Source of the DNA: Lachnospiraceae bacterium
GTDB lineage: Bacteria > Bacillota > Clostridia > Lachnospirales > Lachnospiraceae
NCBI GenBank assembly: GCA_017517305.1
Contig: JAFWZV010000006.1
Location: 111,440-175,439 of the forward strand
Direction of reading: 5' to 3'
DNA length: 64,000 bases
The notes under the pieces were generated by a model that saw only the letters and a list, made by a program, of their open reading frames with translations, was not told where the DNA came from and searched no databases. The stretch's first letter is position 1. Every line of letters begins with the position of its first letter. The translations under genes were made by a program, and so were the position numbers. Below, one piece after another: positions 52,109 through 61,182 of this stretch.

Positions 52109-52927
52109 TTAAATTGTATTAAATTTAAGTACTCGATTCTTAAAGGTGCAATAATATTTAAAACCACATTCAAGTAGTAAATCTCTTGCTACATCAAAGC
52201 CATATCCAATTCTGTCAGGTGAGTGAGCATCGCTTCCTACAGTGATTATTTCTCCACCTAGCTCCTTGTAGAGCTTAAGGTAATCCTTGCATGGGTGGGT
52301 TTGGCTTAAATCCTTATATAATCCACCTGTGTTTAGCTCGATTCCCTTGCCCTTAGTTATAATTTGCTTAAATATCTCTTCAAAGATATTCATAAAATCC
52401 ATAGGATTAAAAGGATTTTTAGAATCACGCCCATATCTTAAGATATAATCAAGATGACCATACACATCATAAGAGTCATAGTTTGATACAGCGTATAATT
52501 CATCCTCAAAATATCGTCTATGTCCCTCCCTTATGCTTCGACCTTCAAAGTAGGAAGGATAGTAGGGGTCCATATTATCAACTATATGGGTGTTGGCGAT
52601 AATAAAATCAAAATATGGATTATTCTTTACAAAGTCATTTAGCTTGTCTAAGGTGTTTGGCATGGTTCCAAGCTCTATTCCTATTCTCAAGTCAAAATCA
52701 GGAGCAAGAGACTGTTTGAATTCGTTTAAGGTTTTTATATAGCTTGGAATATCTAAATCAAATTTCATCTCGGGAGCTTCCTTGATAACAGGAAAATCCA
52801 TATCATAATGGTCGGTTATACATATAGAAGTCATGCCCTTATGCTTTGCGGACTGAATTATATCTTTAATGTTAGCATCTGAATCATCTGAAAAAGAAGA
52901 GTGGAGATGATAATCAGGGAAAATCAT
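52109..52927 (-). CDS. PHP-domain phosphatase (histidinol-phosphatase HisK-like)
   Basis: A 272-residue PHP-fold metal phosphatase: DYHLHSSFSDDSDANIKDII gives the first His motif, ICITDHYDMDFP the second, IGIELGT and IANTHIVDN the further metal ligands, and GGEIITVGSDAHSPDRIGYG the last. Most Firmicute members are histidinol-phosphate phosphatases (HisK/HisJ). No histidine gene lies nearby, so the substrate is inferred. It is on the minus strand, convergent with the AAA-M41 gene and divergent from gap. Confidence 0.85.
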   Translation of the reverse strand: MIFPDYHLHSSFSDDSDANIKDIIQSAKHKGMTSICITDHYDMDFPVIKEAPEMKFDLDIPSYIKTLNEFKQSLAPDFDLRIGIELGTMPNTLDKLNDFVKNNPYFDFIIANTHIVDNMDPYYPSYFEGRSIREGHRRYFEDELYAVSNYDSYDVYGHLDYILRYGRDSKNPFNPMDFMNIFEEIFKQIITKGKGIELNTGGLYKDLSQTHPCKDYLKLYKELGGEIITVGSDAHSPDRIGYGFDVARDLLLECGFKYYCTFKNRVLKFNTI

Positions 52928-53049
52928 ATTATTTTACCTCCGTAAAGTAAATTCATGTAAATCATTGTTATATTTTAGACTTTTTGTGTGAAAAATTCAA
53001 CATAGATGGAACATATTTAAAAATTACACTAAAATTTACTAAATAGCAC

Positions 53050-53078
53050 TTGAATTTTATTCTTGAAAAGGGTAGAAT
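53050..53078 (+). promoter_or_regulatory. Promoter of gap
   Basis: TTGAAT (53050-53055) and TAGAAT (53073-53078) with 17-base spacing, leaving a leader of about 80 bases before the gap ATG. Confidence 0.65.
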
Positions 53079-53167
53079 GTCCTTGTGAAATTCATCACAG
53101 CTTAATTACTGCGAGCCAAGCAGTATTTATAAATTATAATTTATTCAAGACTTAGGAGGAATAAAAA

Positions 53168-54190
53168 ATGGCAGTAAAAGTAGCAATTAATGGTTTTGGA
53201 CGTATCGGTCGTCTTGCATTCAGACAGATGTTTGATGCTGAAGGTTATGAGGTTGTAGCAATCAACGACTTAACTAAGCCTTCAATGCTTGCGCACTTAT
53301 TAAAGTATGATTCATCACAGGGTAAGTATCAGTACGCTGATCAGGTTACAGCTGATGATGAGGCTGGTACAATCACAGTATGTGGCAAGACTTTAAAGAT
53401 TTATGCAATGGCTAATGCAGCTGAGCTTCCATGGGGCGAGCTTGATGTAGATGTAGTACTTGAGTGTACTGGTTTCTATGTATCAAAGGCTAAGTCACAG
53501 GCTCACATCGATGCAGGTGCTAAGAAGGTAGTTATTTCAGCTCCAGCTGGTAACGATCTTCCAACTATCGTTTACAGCGTTAACGAGAAGACTTTAACAG
53601 CTGATGACAAGATCATCTCAGCTGCTTCATGTACAACTAACTGTTTAGCTCCTATGGCTAAGGCTCTTAATGATTACGCTCCAATTCAGTCAGGTATCAT
53701 GGCAACTATCCATGCTTACACTGGTGATCAGATGGTTCTTGATGGTCCACACAGAAAGGGTGACCTTAGAAGAGCAAGAGCTGCTGCAGTTAATATCGTT
53801 CCTAACTCAACTGGTGCTGCAAAGGCAATCGGCCTTGTTATTCCAGAGTTAAACGGAAAGCTTATCGGTTCTGCACAGAGAGTTCCAGTTCCAACTGGTT
53901 CAACTACAATCCTTACTGCAGTTGTTAAGGGTGCTAACGTAACTAAGGATGGCATCAACGCTGCTATGAAGGCTGCTGCTTCAGAGTCATTCGGTTACAC
54001 TGAGGAAGAGCTTGTATCATCAGATGTTGTTGGTATGAGATTTGGTTCATTATTCGATGCTACTCAGACTATGGTAGCTCCAATCGCTGATGACCTTTAT
54101 GAGGTACAGGTTGTTTCATGGTATGACAACGAGAACTCATACACTAGCCAGATGGTTAGAACTATTAAGTACTTCGCTGAGTTAGCTTAA
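53168..54190 (+). CDS. gap: Glyceraldehyde-3-phosphate dehydrogenase
   Basis: A 340-residue NAD-type [20 protein letters not shown] (Rossmann), catalytic Cys in [12 protein letters not shown], His in [17 protein letters not shown] and C-terminal [17 protein letters not shown]. Asp32 region reads VAINDL, supporting NAD. It carries the glycolytic oxidation step. Very biased codon use (GCT, GTT, AAG, GAG) signals very high expression. AGGAGG at 53155-53160 precedes the ATG. Heads the gap-pgk-tpiA block. Confidence 0.98.
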   Translation: MAVKVAINGFGRIGRLAFRQMFDAEGYEVVAINDLTKPSMLAHLLKYDSSQGKYQYADQVTADDEAGTITVCGKTLKIYAMANAAELPWGELDVDVVLECTGFYVSKAKSQAHIDAGAKKVVISAPAGNDLPTIVYSVNEKTLTADDKIISAASCTTNCLAPMAKALNDYAPIQSGIMATIHAYTGDQMVLDGPHRKGDLRRARAAAVNIVPNSTGAAKAIGLVIPELNGKLIGSAQRVPVPTGSTTILTAVVKGANVTKDGINAAMKAAASESFGYTEEELVSSDVVGMRFGSLFDATQTMVAPIADDLYEVQVVSWYDNENSYTSQMVRTIKYFAELA

Positions 54191-54221
54191 TTAATTTTAA
54201 GTTTTTATTTCAGACCTAATG

Positions 54222-54254
54222 GGGTCCGGTCTTACATGGACCGGACCCTTTTTT
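54222..54254 (+). terminator. Strong hairpin between gap and pgk
   Basis: GGGTCCGGTC (54222-54231) and GACCGGACCC (54239-54248) around TTACATG, followed by six T. No strong promoter is seen between it and pgk, so some read-through probably feeds pgk-tpiA at a lower level than gap. Confidence 0.85.
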
Positions 54255-54283
54255 ACAAAATAAATTATAGGAGGACAGGTAAT

Positions 54284-55495
54284 ATGTCATTAAACAAAAA
54301 GTCAGTAGATGATATCAATGTAAAGGGACTTCGTGTACTTTGCAGATGTGATTTCAACGTACCATTAAAGGAAGGTAAGATTACAGATGAGAACCGTCTT
54401 GTAGCAGCTCTTCCAACTATTAAGAAGCTTATTGCTGATGGTGGTAAGGTTATTCTTTGTTCACACCTTGGAAAGGTTAAGACTGAGGAGGATAAGGTTA
54501 CTAAGACTTTAGCTCCAGTAGCTGCTCGTCTTTCAGAGCTTCTTGGTCAGGAAGTTAAGTTTGCAGCTGATCTTGAGGTTGTAGGTCCTAACGCTAAGGC
54601 TGCTGTTGAGGCTATGAATGATGGAGATGTTATTCTTCTTGAGAACACTCGTTTTAGAGCAGAGGAGACTAAGTGTGGAGAGGCTTTCTCACAGGATTTA
54701 GCTTCAATCTGTGACGTATTTGTAAATGATGCTTTCGGTACTGCACATAGAGCACACTGCTCAAATGTTGGTGTAGCACAGCTTGTTGATACTGCAGTAG
54801 TTGGTTACTTAATGCAGAAGGAGATTGATTTCCTTGGTAATGCAGTAGAGAATCCTGTAAGACCTTTCGTAGCTATTCTTGGTGGTGCTAAGGTTGCAGA
54901 CAAGCTTAATGTTATCTCTAACTTAATTGAGAAGTGTGATACACTTATCATCGGTGGCGGTATGGCTTATACATTCCTTAAGGCTAAGGGCTATGAGATT
55001 GGTAAGTCACTTGTAGATGATACTAAGATTGATTACTGTAAGGAAATGATGGAGAAGGCTGAGAAGCTTGGCAAGAACCTTATGCTTCCAGTTGATTCAG
55101 TTATGATTGATGATTTCCCTAATCCAATCGATGCTCCAGTTGATACAGTTGTATGTGACGCTGACAAGATGGATGCTAACAAGGAGGGCTGTGATATCGG
55201 ACCTAAGACTGTTGCATTATTCTCAGAGGCAGTTAAGACAGCTAAGACTGTTGTTTGGAATGGACCTATGGGTGTATTCGAGAACCCAACACTTGCTGTA
55301 GGTACTAAGGCAGTTGCAGCAGCACTTGCTGAGACTGATGCTACAACAATCATTGGTGGTGGTGATTCAGCAGCAGCTGTTAATCAGCTTGGATATGGTG
55401 ATAAGATGAGCCATATTTCAACTGGTGGTGGTGCATCACTTGAGTTCCTTGAGGGTAAGGAGCTTCCGGGTGTAGCTGCAGCTAACGATAAGTAA
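54284..55495 (+). CDS. pgk: Phosphoglycerate kinase
   Basis: A 403-residue PGK from the ATG at 54284, preceded by AGGAGGACAG; a longer frame starting in the terminator hairpin is not credible. Motifs: [45 protein letters not shown] and [13 protein letters not shown]. It makes ATP and 3-phosphoglycerate. Same codon bias as gap. Followed by tpiA after 21 bases. Confidence 0.97.
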   Translation: MSLNKKSVDDINVKGLRVLCRCDFNVPLKEGKITDENRLVAALPTIKKLIADGGKVILCSHLGKVKTEEDKVTKTLAPVAARLSELLGQEVKFAADLEVVGPNAKAAVEAMNDGDVILLENTRFRAEETKCGEAFSQDLASICDVFVNDAFGTAHRAHCSNVGVAQLVDTAVVGYLMQKEIDFLGNAVENPVRPFVAILGGAKVADKLNVISNLIEKCDTLIIGGGMAYTFLKAKGYEIGKSLVDDTKIDYCKEMMEKAEKLGKNLMLPVDSVMIDDFPNPIDAPVDTVVCDADKMDANKEGCDIGPKTVALFSEAVKTAKTVVWNGPMGVFENPTLAVGTKAVAAALAETDATTIIGGGDSAAAVNQLGYGDKMSHISTGGGASLEFLEGKELPGVAAANDK

Positions 55496-55516
55496 GAAGA
55501 TTAGGAGATTAAGATT

Positions 55517-56263
55517 ATGGCAAGAAAGAAGATTATCGCAGGTAACTGGAAGATGAACATGACTCCTTCACAGGCAGTGAAGCTTGTTGAGGAGCTTGCT
55601 CCACTTGTAAAGAATGATGAAGTAGACGTTGTTTACTGTGTTCCTGCAATTGATATAGTTCCTGTAGTTGAGGCTGTTAAGGGTTCAAATGTACAGGTTG
55701 GTGCTGAGAATATGTACTTTGAGGAGAGCGGAGCATATACTGGTGAGATTTCAGCAGCTATGCTTGTTGATGCTGGTGTTAAGTATGTAATTATCGGACA
55801 CTCAGAGAGAAGAGATTACTTCAAGGAGGATGATGCTTTACTTAACAAGAAGGTTAAGAAGGCTATCGAGGCTGGTTTAGTTCCAATCCTTTGCTGTGGT
55901 GAGTCACTTGAGCAGAGAGAGATGGGTGTAACTATGGACTGGATTAGATTCCAGATTAAGTCTGACCTTGTTGGAGTTACTGCTGATCAGGTTAAGGATA
56001 TCGTTATCGCGTACGAGCCAATCTGGGCTATCGGTACTGGTAAGACTGCTACAACTGAGCAGGCTGAGGAAGTATGTAAGGGCATCAGAGAGTGTATCGC
56101 CGAGATGTATGATCAGGCAACTGCAGATGCTGTTCGTATTCAGTACGGTGGATCTGTTAATGCTGGTAATGCAGCAGAGCTTTTTGCACAGCCAAACATC
56201 GACGGTGGTCTTGTAGGTGGTGCATCACTTAAGGCAGACTTCGGTAAGATTGTTTGCTACTAA
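55517..56263 (+). CDS. tpiA: Triosephosphate isomerase
   Basis: A 248-residue TIM barrel: [19 protein letters not shown], the electrophilic His in [15 protein letters not shown], catalytic Glu in [14 protein letters not shown] and phosphate-binding [16 protein letters not shown] / [14 protein letters not shown]. It interconverts the triose phosphates. AGGAG lies upstream of the ATG; a strong terminator follows. gpmI is separated from it by seven kilobases here. Confidence 0.97.
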   Translation: MARKKIIAGNWKMNMTPSQAVKLVEELAPLVKNDEVDVVYCVPAIDIVPVVEAVKGSNVQVGAENMYFEESGAYTGEISAAMLVDAGVKYVIIGHSERRDYFKEDDALLNKKVKKAIEAGLVPILCCGESLEQREMGVTMDWIRFQIKSDLVGVTADQVKDIVIAYEPIWAIGTGKTATTEQAEEVCKGIRECIAEMYDQATADAVRIQYGGSVNAGNAAELFAQPNIDGGLVGGASLKADFGKIVCY

Positions 56264-56289
56264 AAAATTGCTAATTTAATTAGTCATAT

Positions 56290-56325
56290 AAGCAACTTGG
56301 CTTTATAAGTCAAGTTGCTTTTTTT
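56290..56325 (+). terminator. Terminator after tpiA
   Basis: AAGCAACTTG (56290-56299) and CAAGTTGCTT (56311-56320) around an 11-base loop, followed by TTTTTA. Confidence 0.9.
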
Positions 56326-56416
56326 ATGAGAAATAATATAGTATTTCAACTTGTTTTATATTTTAGATTATATTATACTTTTAAGGTGAAATTCATACAT
56401 AAGATGGAGGATTGTT

Positions 56417-57190
56417 ATGGGAAGAGAATTAGTGTTAAAACGAATTAAAAGATCAGGAATTGCATTAACAATCTTTGGAGCTTTGTTTACTGCATTTCCA
56501 TTACTTTCTGCAATTGCATTTGCAATTGATGGCTCCTTAGGTGAGTATATTGTAATAATGTTAATTATGTTTATTCCAGGTGTTCTTATGCTTGTGTTTG
56601 GTATAAAGAACTTAACTAATCCTATGGGCAATGGAATGTTTAAAAGGAATCCCAATTTGCTTGCTCAGGTTGATAATATGGCTACTAACAAGAGATATGA
56701 GGATAAGTTTATTATGCTTTCTGATCGTTGCATAGCTAATAAGAAATCCTTTACAGAGATTGCATACCTTGAGGATGTATTTCTTGTGTATATACAGAGA
56801 CATACTACAAACTTGATCCCTACAGGAAAAATTCTTATGATATGTACAGCTACAGGTAATATAGGAATTAATGTCTATGGTTGTAAAAAGGCAACCATTG
56901 ATGAGCTTGCTTCTAAAATATCAAAGGTATGTCCAAATGCTCGTTTTGGATATAATAATGAGGGCTTGGCTTATTTGAAGCAAATGCAACAAATTTACAA
57001 TAATAATAACGGTATGATTAATCATAGAGGTTTTGTGCAGAATATGTATATTTTGCCAGAGTATATGAATAATGCAAATTTACAGAATCAGATGAATCAA
57101 AATCAGTATTATCAAAATGATTATAATCAGAATAGTTATAATCAAGATGTGTACTATCAAAATAATCAGAATACATATAATCAATTTTAG
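56417..57190 (+). CDS. Two-TM membrane protein with Asn/Gln/Tyr-rich tail
   Basis: A 257-residue protein. Two membrane helices (about 12-35 and 42-63) precede a cytosolic domain (about 75-180, resembling DUF6709-type proteins: FIMLSDRCIANKKSFTEIAY, ILMICTATGNIGINVYGCKK). The last 70 residues are low-complexity, dominated by N, Q and Y in YNQN-like repeats. AT-rich tail DNA is repetitive (TATAATCA-like). I cannot assign a function. ATGGAGGATTG precedes the ATG. Confidence 0.6.
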   Translation: MGRELVLKRIKRSGIALTIFGALFTAFPLLSAIAFAIDGSLGEYIVIMLIMFIPGVLMLVFGIKNLTNPMGNGMFKRNPNLLAQVDNMATNKRYEDKFIMLSDRCIANKKSFTEIAYLEDVFLVYIQRHTTNLIPTGKILMICTATGNIGINVYGCKKATIDELASKISKVCPNARFGYNNEGLAYLKQMQQIYNNNNGMINHRGFVQNMYILPEYMNNANLQNQMNQNQYYQNDYNQNSYNQDVYYQNNQNTYNQF

Positions 57191-57211
57191 TAAGTTGTAG
57201 AAAGGTAATAA

Positions 57212-57862
57212 TTGCAAATGAAAGAGATTAATTATGAAAAAGCTTTAGAAAAGATGAGAAAAAAATACAAGAGAAAGCCTTTTAAGGAAGCTTTAGAGCA
57301 TGCATTGTGGATGAAGCGTGATGATAAGCTTTATAAGATGTATGAGGAATATAAGGATGTATATCTTAAGGGACAGGTGTATTATGCTCAGGTTGTTATG
57401 GCGAATCCTATGATGAAGGATGATTCGGATTTTATGGATGGACCAGCTGTTATTGTTTACTCTAATCATGAGTGGGCCAATGCTAATCCAGAGAAGCTAA
57501 TTTACATAGCAAAGGATATAATAGGATATAAGAATACACCGGATGAATCAATTCCAGATGACCTTCTTCCTGCTGTGAGAAAATTTAGAGAAGATCCGGA
57601 CAGACCGAATTTTAGATTTGATTATATGTTGGAGGGACACAAGGTTAAAGCACATTTTGCTACTATGCTAGTAACAAGAAAATTCCTTCCTACAGGGTAC
57701 CTTAGTGGAGATATATTCCCTGTATTAGCTACAGAGGAGTTAGAGACAGTTCTCACCCTTCCTAACATATACTGGTCTAAGGATATGAAGAAGAAATTTG
57801 CTGAGAACGCAAGGGTTGACACGCTTGTTGCAGATGAGGATTTTGATGAGGATGAATTCTAG
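57212..57862 (+). CDS. Unknown cytosolic protein with acidic C terminus
   Basis: A 216-residue protein; TTG 57212 lies eight bases after AAAGG and is preferred over ATG 57218. The first 50 residues are basic helices (EKALEKMRKKYKRKPFKEAL), the middle shows IVYSNHEWANANPEKLIYIA and RFDYMLEGHKVKAHFATMLV, and the tail is DEDFDEDEF. No membrane segment or recognised domain. It follows the two-TM gene after 21 bases and may share its operon. Confidence 0.6.
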   Translation: MQMKEINYEKALEKMRKKYKRKPFKEALEHALWMKRDDKLYKMYEEYKDVYLKGQVYYAQVVMANPMMKDDSDFMDGPAVIVYSNHEWANANPEKLIYIAKDIIGYKNTPDESIPDDLLPAVRKFREDPDRPNFRFDYMLEGHKVKAHFATMLVTRKFLPTGYLSGDIFPVLATEELETVLTLPNIYWSKDMKKKFAENARVDTLVADEDFDEDEF

Positions 57863-57930
57863 GTAAAGTATGTACCTATTTTTTATAATTTTTGTGTTTA
57901 AAATATGAATGAGTTTAGGAGGATAATATT

Positions 57931-58275
57931 ATGCCATTTATTAATTCTAAGATTAGTAAAAAAATCACAAAGGATCAGGAGGTAGAGCTAAAGACCTTAT
58001 TAGGCCAGGCTATAGCTACAATTCCAGGTAAAAGTGAGTCATGGCTTATGCTTGGCTTTGAGGATGAGTATTCGCTGTATTTTAGAGGTGATAACAGTGA
58101 GGATATAGCTTTTGTTGAGGTTAGTGTGTTTGGCGGTGAGAATAAGGCTGCATTTGATGCTCTTACTGGAAAAATCTGTGATATATTTGGACAAGTGCTT
58201 GGTATAAAGGCAGACCATATATATGTTAAGTATGAGGCAACTACTAACTGGGGATGGAATGGTGGTAATTTCTAA
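57931..58275 (+). CDS. MIF/tautomerase-family protein
   Basis: A 114-residue MIF-like protein with Pro directly after Met (MPFINSKISKKITKDQ), the catalytic base of the tautomerase superfamily. The stretch SWLMLGFEDEYSLYFRG and the C-terminal HIYVKYEATTNWGWNGGNF fit the MIF group, where related proteins show phenylpyruvate tautomerase activity. AGGAGGATA precedes the ATG. The stop overlaps the next start (TAATG). Physiological substrate unknown. Confidence 0.8.
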   Translation: MPFINSKISKKITKDQEVELKTLLGQAIATIPGKSESWLMLGFEDEYSLYFRGDNSEDIAFVEVSVFGGENKAAFDALTGKICDIFGQVLGIKADHIYVKYEATTNWGWNGGNF

Positions 58276-59813
58276 TGGATAAAAAACTTAAGATAATTAT
58301 TATCATTCAAGCATTTGTGGTTGTATTTTTGCTCGGAATATTACTGGGTATGAATATACAGAAGAAAAGAATGATTGATAATGGCAATTCAATAGAGGAT
58401 ACATCCTTAACTACGGATAACGTAGAGGATGTTGTTAATGAGACAAAGGACCATGAACAAAATACTGATGATTCGAATGATGTAGATGTTGATAATATAG
58501 AAGATTCATCCAAAGAAGAAGGTGTTTCTCAAGCAACAGAAACCACCAATCATGTAACAGTTGAAAGAGATGTTGACTATGGTGCTATGGATGTACCTGA
58601 GCCAACCACTGATGACTGGCTTTTTGTAGAAGGTAACAAAATTGTTGATAAGGATGGCAAAGAGGTATGGCTTACCGGTATAAACTGGTTTGGCTATAAT
58701 ACAGGAACTAATACCTTTGACGGACTTTGGGCTGGAGATATGAATACATCTGTTCAGGAAATTGCTAATCATGGTTTTAATGTTATTAGAGTTCCCTTTT
58801 CAGCAGAGCTAATTCTTCAGTGGTCAAGAGGTGAGTATCCTCAGGCAAACTTTAACCAGGCTACAAATGACTATTTGGTTGGTATGGATAGCTTACAGAT
58901 ATTTGAATATTTCCTTGGTCAGGCCAGAGCAAATGGTCTTAAAGTAATAATCGATATTCACAGTGCCGAGACTAATGCCAGTGGTCACATGATAAATCTA
59001 TGGTATACAGAGAAAATATCTAGAGATGATTATTTGTTTGCATTATCCTGGATGTCTGATAGATACAAGAATGATGACACTATAATTGCCTACGACCTTA
59101 AGAATGAGCCACATGGCAAGCATTATGAGGGCGATGCAGGTGCAATATGGAATGATTCCACTAAGGATAATAACTGGAAATATGTGGCAGAGCTTGCGGC
59201 AGATGCAGTATTATCTAAGAATCCTAATGTGCTAGTTTTGGTAGAGGGAATAGAGATATATCCTAAGGATATTAAGAAGAATGGGGATTATGCATCTCAG
59301 AATGAAGATGATTACTTCTATAACTGGTGGGGTGGAAATTTAAGAGGAGTAGCAGATTATCCAGTAGATCTTGGAGAATATCAGAATAAGCTTATATATT
59401 CCCCTCATGACTATGGCCCAACAGTATATGCTCAGCCTTGGTTTGAAGGTGATTTTACATATGAAAGCCTTATGGAGGACTGTTGGTATGATAACTGGCT
59501 ATATATCCATGAGGAAGAAATTGCACCACTTCTTATAGGTGAATGGGGTGGCTTTATGAAGGAGCCAAACCTAGAGTGGATGACATATATGAGACAGCTT
59601 ATAGGAGAATATAAGCTTCATCATACATTCTGGTGCTTTAATGCAAACTCAGGAGATACAGGTGGAATGGTATTAGATGATTTCACAACCTGGGATGAGG
59701 AGAAATACGCATTTGTGAAAGAGGTTTTATGGAATGATGGAGAGCATTTTATAGGACTTGACCATGAGATACCTCTTGGAATAAATGGAATTAGCTTAGG
59801 GGAGTATTATTAA
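58275..59813 (+). CDS. Membrane-anchored GH5 family glycoside hydrolase (endoglucanase-like)
   Basis: A 512-residue enzyme with an N-terminal membrane helix (about 5-26, uncleaved signal anchor), an acidic linker (30-110), and a GH5 barrel (about 118-500). Landmarks: WLTGINWFGYNTGT, GFNVIRVPFS, VIIDIHSAETN, the acid/base Glu in YDLKNEPHGK (about 277), SPHDYGPTVYAQPWF and nucleophile Glu in LLIGEWGGF (about 423). It probably cleaves beta-1,4-glucans at the cell surface. Coupled with the MIF gene by TAATG. The next gene encodes a lipoprotein. Confidence 0.85.
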   Translation: MDKKLKIIIIIQAFVVVFLLGILLGMNIQKKRMIDNGNSIEDTSLTTDNVEDVVNETKDHEQNTDDSNDVDVDNIEDSSKEEGVSQATETTNHVTVERDVDYGAMDVPEPTTDDWLFVEGNKIVDKDGKEVWLTGINWFGYNTGTNTFDGLWAGDMNTSVQEIANHGFNVIRVPFSAELILQWSRGEYPQANFNQATNDYLVGMDSLQIFEYFLGQARANGLKVIIDIHSAETNASGHMINLWYTEKISRDDYLFALSWMSDRYKNDDTIIAYDLKNEPHGKHYEGDAGAIWNDSTKDNNWKYVAELAADAVLSKNPNVLVLVEGIEIYPKDIKKNGDYASQNEDDYFYNWWGGNLRGVADYPVDLGEYQNKLIYSPHDYGPTVYAQPWFEGDFTYESLMEDCWYDNWLYIHEEEIAPLLIGEWGGFMKEPNLEWMTYMRQLIGEYKLHHTFWCFNANSGDTGGMVLDDFTTWDEEKYAFVKEVLWNDGEHFIGLDHEIPLGINGISLGEYY

Positions 59814-59815
59814 AA

Positions 59816-61063
59816 ATGCTAAAGAATAAATTAAGTTTAGCTTTATTATTGATATTATGTTTGTTTCTTGGTGGTTGTAAAAAGGATGAGCAGGCTGTTA
59901 CCTATACAGAGTTAACCCAGAGTGAGGTGGGTGAACCGGGTAGTGATTGGGGTAAATCAGCCACTGGAAGTGCCAAGTACTTAGATGGTACATCAGTTCT
60001 TGTGACAATCTATCTTGATGATGTTAATTCACTATGGCTTGAAAGTGACGAGCAGCTAGTGGCGGATAATATGAAGTTTGCATGTGATTATCTTGCAGAG
60101 CAGGGAAAGCTTTATGGTAAGGAAGTAAAGCTAATTTATGATACATCTGTAGACAGTGACCTTGCCTATAGATTGTCGTATAAAGATGCTTTTGCTGGAA
60201 GTACGCGTGGTGATAAGGCTGAACAATTAGTTTATTCTGTGTATGATTATATAGAAAATAATATTGATACCCAAGCTATACTGAAAAAATACAATGTGAA
60301 CAGTATAGGATATATGGTGTTTATAGATGGAGAAGCAGATAGATGTACAGCCTATTGCTATCAATTAGAGTATAGGGATTACTATTATAATGAGTTTTGC
60401 CTTATAAACCTTAGGTGGAATGGTGGTCATAATGTTTATCCTGATACTTATGCTCATGAGATTTTACATTTATTTGGAGCAAGAGATTTGTATTATACTG
60501 ATAAATATGATGGTTTATCAAGACCATTCATAGATTATGTATATGAGAATTATGATACAGATATTATGCTTGGTAGTGGAACCAATGTTGTAGCTTATGA
60601 GAATAAAATAACCTCAGATATAACTGACATAACTGCTTATTACCTTGGATGGTTAAGCTATTTATATGAATTTGAAGAATATCCACATATAAAATCTAAA
60701 TATCCTGCTTCCTTTTCAGAGGTTGAAAAGGTGATTGGTGTAGACTTTATGGACTATACAGTGGAAGCTAGAAAGCTGCGTGGTGGATATTATACAGACG
60801 AAGGAAGGTTTATTATGACTGATGAAAAAATAAGTGCATTAATAGCTTTGATAATTGCCATAATTATGCTTGCTTGTATTCTCAGTAAAAGCTATAGGAT
60901 GAAGAAAATATATAATATGAATAGTAAGCAGTATAAGAATTATAAAAATAGCTTAAAGCGTCAGAAAGCAAAGGAAAAGGCTGGGAGACAGTATGCTAAA
61001 CAGGATAATATAATTAGCTTATACAGCTCTAATCCTGATATTATAGATGATAAAGAAGAATAA
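59816..61063 (+). CDS. Lipoprotein metallopeptidase-like protein with C-terminal TM
   Basis: A 415-residue protein: lipoprotein signal LFLGGC with Cys21, a large extracytoplasmic domain with the zinc-site motif THAHEILHLFG-like (TYAHEILHLFGARDLYY, HExxH about 213-217), and, unusually, a C-terminal membrane helix (about 338-360) followed by a basic cytosolic tail (RMKKIYNMNSKQYKNYKNSL). It starts two bases after the GH5 stop, with GGGGAG upstream, so they form an operon. The peptidase function is inferred from the motif only; family not recognised. Confidence 0.6.
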   Translation: MLKNKLSLALLLILCLFLGGCKKDEQAVTYTELTQSEVGEPGSDWGKSATGSAKYLDGTSVLVTIYLDDVNSLWLESDEQLVADNMKFACDYLAEQGKLYGKEVKLIYDTSVDSDLAYRLSYKDAFAGSTRGDKAEQLVYSVYDYIENNIDTQAILKKYNVNSIGYMVFIDGEADRCTAYCYQLEYRDYYYNEFCLINLRWNGGHNVYPDTYAHEILHLFGARDLYYTDKYDGLSRPFIDYVYENYDTDIMLGSGTNVVAYENKITSDITDITAYYLGWLSYLYEFEEYPHIKSKYPASFSEVEKVIGVDFMDYTVEARKLRGGYYTDEGRFIMTDEKISALIALIIAIIMLACILSKSYRMKKIYNMNSKQYKNYKNSLKRQKAKEKAGRQYAKQDNIISLYSSNPDIIDDKEE

Positions 61064-61080
61064 ATATTGCAACATATTGC

Positions 61081-61110
61081 TTGAAAATAAGAGTCGGTAT
61101 GTTATATAAT
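61081..61110 (+). promoter_or_regulatory. Promoter of gpmI
   Basis: TTGAAA (61081-61086) and TATAAT (61105-61110), 18 bases apart, 73 bases before the gpmI start. Confidence 0.65.
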
Positions 61111-61182
61111 AATTTCTTGGTGGAATACACTAGATGTACATAGATGCATATTTATGATTTTAATTTAAAGGAGATAAATATA

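Noticed and set aside
54236-54283. Extended pgk start adding 16 residues
   Set aside because: This ATG lies inside the terminator hairpin and lacks a ribosome site; the ATG at 54284 follows AGGAGG.
61144-61182. Extended gpmI start adding 13 residues
   Set aside because: No ribosome site; the ATG at 61183 has AAGGAG upstream and matches the family N terminus.
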